From: Micrasema longulum
Lineage: Eukaryota; Arthropoda; Insecta; Trichoptera; Brachycentridae
DNA: 64,000 nt
Direction of reading: 5' to 3'
Assembly (NCBI GenBank): GCA_022494885.1
Contig: JAGVSM010005032.1
Span: forward strand, 186,001-250,000
A program made the translations under genes and the position numbers. Below are positions 12,063 through 23,000 of the stretch, piece after piece. Each line of letters starts with the position of its first letter. Positions within the stretch are counted from its first letter, which is position 1. The notes under the pieces are model-generated. The model saw only the letters and a list, made by a program, of their open reading frames with translations, was not told where the DNA came from and ran no database searches.

Positions 12063-12734
12063 ACATGTTCAACTGTATTTATTAATGTAATTTATATAGA
12101 TGGTGTAGAGTACTATGTTTTATGTTTCTTATACTATGTTTTCTTACTATTTTGGATGTATTAACTATGTATGCTATTATGTATTGTCACAAAAATGTTT
12201 TCTTTTTATGTAGGTAGGGTCCCAAATAAGTTTTTTTTAAATAACTCCTGGGGTCTGATTTTAAGTCCGTATCACAAGTTAACGCTGAAATCAGCTCGGC
12301 CGCGCTTTAATTTAAACATAAATACAAATCCGTATTCTAGGCTGGTATTCCAAACGCTCTCGTGCCCGTATTATCTCGTGTATTTACATACAAAATACAA
12401 GAAAAAAACTGTTTTCTAGTGCCGCGAGAGTGGTTCAGAATAGCACCCCTGTTAACACGAGCTTGTGTTAAATTATCGCGAACTTAGAATCAGACTGCTA
12501 GGATTATAATATCTACTATATGTATTATATGTTTTATTGGTAAAAAAAAGTATCCGCCCTAAACAACATTTTAAAATTTACTTATTTCTCTATAGCATTT
12601 TAAATAGGATTTTAGGAAAAAAAAGGCAACCTCAAAACGACATAAAATTAGAATAAATCGTAATAAAATAAAAAAGTGGTCGGTGGTACCCCATTTTATC
12701 ACTTTGAATGCGTGGGGTATTTGAACTCTCAGTA

Positions 12735-12987
12735 CATATCAATTTACTTATCTCAAAACTTGAAGAGACGGGGTCGGTAGTAAATCTTCGTGATCACTCG
12801 GGAGATTTTATCTTCAACCGTATTATCATAATAAAGGTATGTCACTCTAGTACCGAGAGGTACGTGTCTCCTTGGTACATATCGATGTACCTACCTTAAA
12901 CTTGAAGATACAGAGTCAGTAGTGTATCTTCCTAATCGCTCAGGAAAGGTCATCGTCAACTATACTGTCAAAGCGAAGGTATGACCT
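12735..12987. repeat. imperfect tandem duplication, period about 140 bp
   Basis: Two units align: each begins 'gtacatatc(a/g)at' and continues 'cttgaaga(g/t)ac' then a '(g/a)tcttc' block then 'atcgctca / atcactcg' and ends 'aaaggtatg / gaaggtatg'. The first runs about 12735-12843 and the second about 12875-12987. Confidence 0.7.
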
Positions 12988-12989
12988 GT

Positions 12990-15605
12990 GTATCTTCCGA
13001 TTGTGATTATTGCCCTCCTGATCCAAACGGTTAACCAACCAGCCCCGTTAATATATATATATATTTTTTTTTGAGTACTTCATGAAGAGTTTTGTTTAAT
13101 GGCAATAATAGTAAGCGCGATAGAATAATTTTCAAAATGATTGTGAATGCATTTCTGTGCATTTATTTTTTCAGTACTTTACCGCCAGTTATAACTTTCG
13201 TGTCATTCAAGTTTTCAGTATTATTTTATTATAAATATATTTTGCTGTAATTTAACAGTATACACATGGCGTTTAGACTAGTGCCCCCTTCAACAACGTA
13301 CATCCGAATTTCACACAACAATTCGAAAAGAAGTGAGCATTTAATTTTCCAATTTTTCAAAAATTTTCTTGTTGCTACGGAGACATGATTTTCCACAAAT
13401 TAACTTATTTTAAATTTGATTTTACCTCATTAACACAAAATCATGTTATCTGATATTAAATGAGGATTTTTATAAAAACCTTTCTTTCCGTAGCACGTAT
13501 GAATGAGAGTATTGTTATAAAAGGAAAAGAATAAAAAATGCATATTGTACATACAAAACGATATTTGTATTTTTCACGCTTTGTAATTCAATGTTCATTT
13601 TATTTACAAAAAAATATAGCCCAGATCCTCAGATGCACAACGTAATTTTGAAAAAAAAAATTCTTTGAAATGGTGTAAAAATGGCGAAAAAACCAGATTA
13701 CCGCGTTTTTACATAAAAAAAAAAAAATTACCACTCCGGTTTCGAATTTTTCTAAAATATTATTTTCTTATATATACTTCCATATTCATTTATAGCAATG
13801 CATAGGTCATTGTTTTATATTAACGCAAGGAACATACAAAATATAGATAATAATCCTGTGTTTTTTATAGTTAACATATTTCAAATATTTTTATAAACCC
13901 GTAACCCGGTAAAAAAAATGTAACCCGTAAAATTGAAGCGCGTGTATTCAAATTTTCAAGATCATCAAAATATAATACATTTGGATTTACAATAACCTAA
14001 ATGCAATTAAAACAATCCGATATTATCAAATTACCATTTTTTTAAAATATAACAGTTGAATCAAATAAGAATAATACGAATCCCGAATTTTTTATTTTTC
14101 AGTTGTTCATTTTGGTAATTTTTTAGTTGGTACAAAATAGTTTGAAAAATGCAGCCAATGACGAATCAAAATCCCTGTAAATGTCCATATTTTCATTTTC
14201 GATTCTCAAAGAAATTCTCTATCTTAGTTGAAAATTTTATCTTTGTGAACTATCTGAATGGTTTAACCAAATATTGGACATAATTCATAATTTGTTAACA
14301 TTTGTTTGCGTAAGTAATGTTTTTTATATTCGCAGTAAAATATCCATTCTTTCTGGGCCTGGAGGAGCAGGGAATAGGGGCGGCGGGGGGTGACCACCCT
14401 TCGCCTGGTAATTTTGATTTATTTTATTTTTTGTACCGTATTAACAAATTTATGCAAAAATTATAATGGCAACTTTAAATAATATTTTACTATGGTTTTT
14501 TTCTAGGAATATTTTTCTAAAAATCAGTTTCGCACCTCTTAATTTTTAATTTGTACTTTTAAATAATGAAGTTGATAACAGCTCAGTACAATAAAAAAGT
14601 ACTAAAAAATTTTTTTCTTGTACTTAATATTGATTCTTACCATTCTAAAATGTATGGAAAAACCATGTAAAATATTAAATAGGTAATTAAAAATATATTT
14701 TACCTATGTCGTCATTGCTCACAACTTAATTGGCTAATCATAAACATAAACTCATATCCACATATATAATATATTCTATGTATATATTAAAAATGCATTG
14801 AAAAATGTTTTTTTACAGTTAAGCCGTTGCAATTTTAAGTCACTATTTTAAAAAATCAACCATAATATAAAATTTAATTTAATAAACAATATTGTAAAAG
14901 GGGTTCAAATTTTAAAATAGTCACCTGAAAAAAGGGAAACTTTAAAATATTTTAAATCAATAAAAAAAACGTTCGTCATAAATTTTTGTTGATAATTTTA
15001 ATACTCCGAAATTGATTTCTTGCGTCTGTCACTTCTACTCGCGCACTGGAATTTAAGCCTTATTAACGTGGTATCAACGCTAAATCAGGGTCATTTTCGT
15101 CAGGTAAAATTTGGCAAATCGCTATCCCAGTAATTTAATCTCCGTAAGCTAAAACTGTAAGAACGGATTGTCAAATAAATGTAAAAATTAAAAAAGTTAA
15201 GAGATTTCAATTAAATAGTTGCGGCGAAAGATAAATAATAATTAATTTTTAGATAATTCTCTATATATTTGTAATATTATTACAATATTTACCTCTCAAT
15301 TTTTTTTTTTAATGAGTTACTAGAATATTTTTCATTTACTTTAAATTTATTAGAATTATTCATAAATTTTTAAATTATCCGATTTTCGATTATAATTCAG
15401 GAATATTTTTATTTGGGCATAAAATTTAAATGACTACAAAAATATTAAATTTTCATAAATGCCAATAAATTAAATTATTTTTTACATGGTGAAAATAATT
15501 CAATTATATCAAAAATAACATAACTTTGTTTTATTATTTTAATTATTATGGATAACTTATATAAGTATTGCAATTTTTTTAATTTAAATTGTGTATAACT
15601 AATAT
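12990..15605. other. AT-rich intergenic DNA with one G-rich patch
   Basis: There is an (at)n run near 13050. At 14355-14391 a G-rich patch follows an acceptor-like 'tttttatattcgcag'; it is discussed as a possible upstream orb2 exon, without proof. Nothing else was recognised. Confidence 0.35.
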
Positions 15606-15607
15606 AG

Positions 15608-15775
15608 AGCGCATCTGAGATCCTAATTTACCAAGGGCCTAAGAGCCAATCAGCTGAGGCCGTTGAACAAGACTATGACAGATTAATTAGTAGGGCTGAT
15701 TTAATAAGGTCAAAAGAACAGATGCATCAGGGCCCGTAGGGCCGATTCAGTGAGGCCTTAAGGGCCGAATTTAGT
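15608..15775 (+). repeat. GGCC-rich short tandem array, copy 1
   Basis: Imperfect units of about 20-30 bp centre on 'gggcccgtagggccgatt' and 'tgaggcc(t/g)'. The same motif recurs at 32545-32605 and, reversed, at 35825-35915. Confidence 0.6.
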
Positions 15776-15779
15776 ATAA

Positions 15780-16790
15780 AATAATTTAAATTACAGATAT
15801 TTCACTTTTCAATTTTAATTGCTTACTAACCAAAGTTTTTTTATAGATTTTTAATTTACCTATTTTGTGTGGCATTATTTTATGTGAGAGATTCTTTTTA
15901 CTACATTCAGACGGCTCTGAAGAGCGTGGCCACCACACTGCATCTGAGGACATAAGTCTATTTGGCAGTGCCCACATACACGGGAAAATTGGTCATTGCC
16001 AAACGAAAAAAGCAGCCAGAAGGAGCTCTCTGGCTATCTGGTAGCCTTAGCGTCTAGTACTGTAAGAAGGTAATCCAGAAGTACATAATATACACTTCAT
16101 TGGATTGAGTAAAAGATAGACGTGAATTGTTCACTGACTGGGATTTAATTAATTGTACATGATCGATTCGCCGAAATGATAACAAAACCTTTTAAAAGCC
16201 TTGAAATTCAAGGCACTAGATTTATATATCCAACAGGACCTATAACAGGGCCAAATATAGTAGCGAGAATCTCCATTTAGTAATCATAGAGGGAAAATAC
16301 CACTGGATGTGTTCAAAAGATTGGTTAAAATATCCGCAGCAGTACGAAGGGGAATTAAATATTTAAATTATTTAAATATTTAACTCTTGTGTGGCTATGA
16401 TGTCACATTGGTCTAGATAGAATACAAGACTACATATCTCGTCATATTTTGCTATAACAGGCCATAATTATTTAGTTATTTTTGTAAATAATGAAAAATA
16501 TATTATTATACACTATATAAAAATGCATTCAATTTATGTTTTTAAATACATGTATTTCAAAATATCTCATCTTCCACTTATGAAAAAATAATGATATTAC
16601 AGCACCGCTTCCAGAGAGATTTTTTGCCTTTTAACAGTTTAAAGTTATTACTTACATGTTAAGTGAAATAGTTATGATTTTATATTAAGTTATTTTCTAC
16701 AGTGCTTTATATACTTTGAACTGTTTATTGTAATAGCCCTCGGGCGTTTATTAAATAAATAAAAAGTGTCTTTACACCGCAAAACTTCAT
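15780..16790. other. AT-rich sequence upstream of the orb2 exons
   Basis: No exon was recognised. A perfect small palindrome-like word, 'gccagaaggagctctctggc', lies near 16014. It is either intergenic or an orb2 intron. Confidence 0.35.
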
Positions 16791-16794
16791 AGTT

Positions 16795-16923
16795 TATAAG
16801 CATAAGACTGATAATCTTGCCTTCATGACGTGAAGTTAGATGAAGTTAGACAAATCAATATTTGATACGATCGATTGATATTTGATACCATAAGGAGCGG
16901 ATAAGGGAACAGTGATAGTAAAG
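16795..16923 (+). mobile_element. SINE-A remnant next to an orb2 splice acceptor
   Basis: 'agcataagactgataatctt' followed by 'gccttcatg', then a weaker tail ('ggataagggaacagtgatag') align with the body and tail of SINE-A at 18430-18550. It ends about 16 bp before the first orb2 exon. Confidence 0.55.
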
Positions 16924-16939
16924 TTTACAATGTCCTCAG

Positions 16940-17062
16940 GTCTGTCGGGCATGATGTCTCCCGATTGCTCATCTTCAACCAGCACGGGCTCAGAGGGGGG
17001 CCCTGTGGAGCGCTTCTCGAGGAAGGTGTTTGTGGGAGGTCTACCCCCAGACATCGATGAAG
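16940..17062 (+). CDS. orb2: orb2 exon a: linker and start of RRM1
   Basis: It encodes MMSPDCSSSTSTGSEGG, VERFSR and KVFVGGLPPDIDE, ending one base into a codon at donor gtaaaa. The acceptor is taken as 'aatgtcctcag' (16939); the frame is also open leftward to a TAA near 16891, so the start is uncertain by up to 16 codons. Confidence 0.85.
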
Positions 17063-20000
17063 GTAAAATAAGATGCGGAGATCTCTAGGTGGCCTAAATT
17101 TTTTTTATTTAATATAATTAAGTATATTATGGTAAAATATGTGTTTATCTAAAGATTCGCCCTTATACAGACATTTAGTTGCTGTGATTATATTTTTATA
17201 CTTGCATATTAATATTTAATATGTAGGTATGATATTTATGAAAATTGAATAAAGAAATAAAACAAAAATAAAAATTCTGAATTTTTTGTGGCAGATGAAA
17301 TAACTTCTTCATTCCGTCGATTTGGCCCCCTGGTAGTCGACTGGCCACACAAAGCTGAGAATAAGACTTTTTTTCCTCCTAAGGGATACGCCTTTCTACT
17401 CTTCCAGGTAAAGTTTCATGGTGCGACCCTCTAGATAGAATCATTATAAATAAATTTAATCATAGAATCTCACCCATTTATTTTAACTTCCTGGCAGGCA
17501 GTTCTCTCATTCCATCGTAAGGTACAAATGCTGCACCTACATTAGTAAAAAGATCCTCAATTTAACCTGTTCTGTGTCAGGCAGAGTTTGGTCATGGAAA
17601 TTGTAGTCTATCTGGTATCGTCCTGTGGGATAAGTAAGTGAGAAAATGTTTCCGGTTCCTTGATAAAACCAGGTCGAAAGTGAGATTCTTCTTAACCTCA
17701 TAGGGAGCTGAATAGCTTCTCTGAATTCTGAGGTTGAGTCACATAAAGCCGCCAAGAACTTGAGCAGACACCAAGCCGATATTTCTGTAACCTTTGCAAG
17801 ACATGATGGCTAGTTTTCATTGAATGAAGTCCAATTTCTTTCTTTTGACTTAGAATTGAATTAAGATTTACCAGTATTATTATTAGTGTAAAAAACATGC
17901 TCCTGTGTTCTTATCTGTTCTCAAGACAAGGAAACACTACTTCCCTTTGATGGGAAAGGAGGGCACAAAATATTTGTTCGGTTCATTCCCAGAGACATGA
18001 CAATATACAAAATTTACTAACCATTCTGTACATTCTCTCGAAGAGAGTTCGGTAAATACCGGTCATGGTATTTATGGGCACCCCTGAAAATCTCCCATTT
18101 CTCGATCCAAGAGCTAACAAACAAACCTTTACAGACAATGTTCTCTTTGCAATATGATGTCGGACTCTCTTCACTTCCTTTGCCACCCCTGTAGACATCG
18201 ACCCGCATTTGTCAACGTTCTCGTCTAGACTAATAAATATACATATGCTAACACCTGAAATAAGTGGAAAAACTAGCCACCAATCCTGCTTTGCTTCGTC
18301 GGCCTCGTGGTGTAGTGGTCAGCGCATTTGCCTACCACCCAAGAGGTCTAGGGTTCGATTCCCGACATGAAATATTTATTTTAAAAATGTGTTTTTACTC
18401 AAGAATATTTCATAGTCCCCGGACTGGCACCTTAAGCGTAAGACTGATCATATAACCTTTATGTAACAATATGATCAAGATATGCTGCGATTGATTTACC
18501 AATGCAGTGCCCTATGCACCGTTAGGTGCGGAAAGGGAATGATGATGATAAATCCTGCTTTAAATTCCACTGCTGATTGTTTGATTTGTTTTTTGTATAG
18601 ATTCTATGAATACATTGAGAACAATATTCTGTGTGTATTATATTTGTTTTATGTCACCCATCAATGGGAGGAGTAGGCTCCCATACCTTTAGTTGGGTTA
18701 AGAATAAAACAAATTTATGATTAAGTGTTATGAAGTGAATGCTGATTCAATTAATACTGCCACGGCCGATCTCTCCTTTTACTAAATGTAACACAACATT
18801 ACATCACCGTTTCCAGAGGGAGACTTCAACATTCCTTCTCAAGGATTTTCCCTCTGTCAAAATATTTATCAACTTGAACATTTGCAAACATAACTGTTTG
18901 GGCTAAAACAAAGTGTGTTTTTCGGCAGGAGGAGAGCTCCGTGCAGCGCTTGATTGAGGCATGCATTTCAGAAGAAGAGAAACTGTACCTGTGCGTGTCC
19001 TCGCCCACCATTAAGCTTAAACCCGTGCAAGTTCGACCATGGCGCCTGCAGGACGCTGACTGCGTACTAGACGTACGGGCCTCGCTGGATCCGCGCCTCA
19101 CGGTGTTCGTGGGCGGCGTCCCGCGCCCGCTGCGTGCGCTCGAGCTGGCCACCATCATGGACCGCCTGTATGGGGCCGTATGCTACGCCGGCATTGACAC
19201 AGACCCCGATCTTAAGTATCCCAAGGTATCAACCAATTTTTTTTGCCTTGAATGGAATAAATTTCCTTGGCATATTATATGACGTACATGGCGAGTAAAA
19301 AAAGGATATATCTTTCTTCAATGGCGCTTCAGACCAAATCGAGCCTTAGCTTTCTTCAACTTTTGCCTCCTACTCCGGCACCATTTTCCAATTTGCAACT
19401 TGTAGAAGCTGTGCTAGGTCTTCAAATCCTTCTTCCCCCTGGATGTCCAGTCATGATTCTCGTAGGTACCCGCACATTTGGCATTCTTTGTACGTGTCCA
19501 GCCCATCTTAACCTTGCACAGTCTTAATGTGTTGAGATATTAGAGGCTTCATAAATGCTGTACAATTCATCATTTCGTCTACTGCGCCACCACAAAGAAC
19601 TCTACTTTTGAATATGTCCAGTGCTGAAGCAGACTTTTCTGTCAGGGTCAATGTCTAGTAAGATGTACTTAAACTGAAATAAATTTGGGATTTGTGGAAG
19701 CGAGATATCTCGTGCATAGCAGTGTGATACGAGTATTTGTAAGTAAATATTCCGATTATTTTTTACCACTTTCTGAACCTATCTAAATGAATAAAGATCA
19801 TTCTGTTTTTGAGTTCGCATAATGAGTATCTTCTTACAACACATGTCCCCATTTAAGGTTTATTGGCGGTGATACTGCAATACCGTATAACTATCAATTA
19901 AATTTTTTGGCAGGGGAACCTAAAAAGCGTCTTGTTAATATAATACTTACGATTTTAATCAACCAAAAATACCACTGGAGCATCAGAAAAACGATCATTA

Positions 20001-23000
20001 TTTATAATAAAAATAGCAGTGTATGGAATGTATTAAAGTAAACCATTTTCATTTAAAAAAAACAGGATATGTATTTTTTTAAATTATTATTTTTTGCACT
20101 ACAAGAGGCCAGAAGGCCCGGCCCAATCACAGTGGTGAATTACAGTACAATACAAGCAGGCTTGAGAAAAATTTATTTCACATTAGATTTTTTTTTCACC
20201 GAGAATCAAACCCGGAACCTTTCGTGTGTGAGCCAAGCGTCTTAACCACTTCACCACGACGATTGCAGTATCACTGCCGATATGTAAATAATTTTGTAAT
20301 TACTTGAGCATGTTTTTAATTTTAAATTAAATGTTAAATTAATTTCAGTTTTGTTATTTTCTTCCTTTATAATACTATTCTTGTACTTGAAATAATAAAA
20401 ATATTTAATTCATAAACTTAGCATGTAATATAATATGGAAACTTCACTGGTTCATTACAATTAAGTCAAATTTAATTAAAACTATGAAACTGTACTGTAT
20501 GTTTCCTAAATAAAAGTTGTTTTTTTTTAAAAATATGTTTTTCTCAATAACATTCCAAAATCAGTTAAATTTAGTTGATTCTTATGTAATTTCCGGTATG
20601 TTTCGTAAATATTTTATTTCCTATTATTTTTGCAGGGTGCAGGACGTGTGGCGTTCAGTAACCAGCAGAGTTACATCGCCGCCATCTCGGCCCGGTTTGT
20701 GCAGCTGCAGCACGGGGACATTGATAAACGAGTTGAGGTCTGTTCATTCATGTATCTTTATTAAGTACATTATGGACACTTGTCCTACAAACTTGTAAAG
20801 AAACCCCAATAATATTGCGTTTAGGAAATTTTCAAAATATGAAATTACATGTTGATAATTTAATTAATTGAAAAAACAAATATTTTGATACTAATAAATA
20901 TCTAATGAAAAATGTAACGATTAGTTTTGTTATGTTATCGCTTTTCTGAAATGTAATAAATGCAATCATACATCCATAATAATTTTTCTTATCATTGGAG
21001 GCCTTGTCACTGTCCAGAATAGTGACATGTATTCGAAGTGTCCATTTTTTGTATGATTTCTTCCAGTATTAGCTTTCATTTGTGCATTCCGGAATTCTCA
21101 CTTTCTCAGTAATTTGACACCGGTAAGCTAAGACTAGAAGAAAGGATATTCAAATAAGAGTACAAGTTGAAAAGATCAAAAGTTTAAACGATGTGTTGAC
21201 CTTATATATGTAAGGCGTAAGTTGTAGAATTTTAAGGAAAGACCAAGTATTTTGGTTTAAAAACATTTTCCAACTAATGTAGTAGGATAGTAGAGTACAG
21301 GTATTTCGGGATTGCAGGTGAAGCCGTACGTGCTGGATGACCAGATGTGTGATGAGTGTCGTGGAGTGCATTGTGGAGGAAAGTTCGCCACCTTCTTCTG
21401 TGCCAATGTCAATTGTCTACAGGTAGATCACCATATTCTTACACATTTATTAATTACACACTAAATTAATATTTGCGTGGTCACGGGGTCAAAGTCACAC
21501 TTTGGCAAAATATCTATGAGGTAATTAAAAATTACCTTTATTTTATCTGAGTAAAACGATTTATGCCAAAGGACATCCCCTTGAATGAAAAAACAGTAGA
21601 AAATATGGCTTATTTTTTATAATAATGCTTTTTCACAGTAAATTTTTAATGATTAAATATTTTTTTTAATTTTCTACTTGCAGATTTTATTTTGACCTTA
21701 CTGAAAGTTAAGACTTATGCGTAATAGCCTAATTAGTTTATTTTCATCATAAATATGTACAGAAAGAACACAAAACTGTACATGGCGAGAATGAACGCTA
21801 ACGTGGGACAAGGACGACCAAGGAAGACGCGGCGTGATCAGATAAACCAAAATCTTAAGTCTGGTTATATCAAAAGTAGACAGAACCAAAGGGCATGTAC
21901 GAGAAGATGGATGAATGTGGAAGAAACTAGAAATGTATGCCAGGATAGATGTGTGTGGTGGTCCATTCTCTCTGCCTACCCCTACGGTGAAATGGCGTAA
22001 TGGTAGTTGTAGTCGAACACAAAACTACATGATTGTTTATGTATCCATGTGGATCCACTTCAATAATTATAAATTGATTTGTTATAATATCAAAGTAGCA
22101 CTTCATTAGTAATCTATTTTGCGTCACACAATATTGTGAAATACCAATCTATCATAATGCGCTAAAGTCTAAAGCATATATGGGCAACCACCGGCCCTCC
22201 CTAGCTATTTTGCCAGGCCCTCAAACATCTCAGCAAAGTAATAGAGAAAGAAATGAATAGTTCCAGGGAGGGATTAAATAATGGAGATGGCACGGGTGCT
22301 TGCAATGCTCATTTTCTTCCTTGTGGTGGCTTATTTAGATGATTTTGATATTTCAAGTCTTAATTTTAAAATAATGCAAAAAAACATAAGGAGCATTCAT
22401 CATAACTTTAATGAATTCCTAACGTTTTGTGATGGTCTTAATTTTGAATTTGAAATTATTATTTTTAGTGAATGTTGGCTTTATGATGCTTAGGTCCCCA
22501 AATATATACAAAATTATCAGGAATTTTATACTATTAATAACTTTAACCAAAACTGTGGCAATGTTGTCTATGCTAAAGATAATATTCACATTAAAATCTA
22601 AGAGATTAATTTCACCTATGCCAACTGCCTTAAAATGATTGTAAATAACTCTTTTTGTATTATTGCCATTTACCATTCACCAGCTACCCAAAATATAGAC
22701 AACTTCCTAACACAATTTGTCAAATTTTTTAATTATATTAAATCGATGAAAACGCAAATAATAATTGGAGATTTAAATATCAATATTAATCAAAAGATGA
22801 CTCAACAAGCATCAGACTATCTATGTTTTCTTGTTGAATATGGTTTTGAAGCTACTATAGATAACACAATCATGACCCGAATTCTATTATACAAATTTGT
22901 AATAAAATGGTTACTGGATTTAGGTAAAGAAAAATCGGAAAACTTACTAAAAAACATTCACAAAAAACAAAAAGTATATGTATTGTATAAATTTATAATA

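Noticed and set aside
16836..17054. 72-codon minus-strand ORF
   Set aside because: It is antisense to the orb2 RRM1 exon; the plus strand gives KVFVGGLP and a proper donor.
18300..18372. Functional tRNA gene
   Set aside because: A- and B-boxes are present but the acceptor stem does not pair and the same body and tail recur in other SINE-A copies.
18826..19158. 110-codon minus-strand ORF
   Set aside because: It is the antisense shadow of GC-rich orb2 exon 18929-19225, whose plus-strand reading matches CPEB2-4 exactly.
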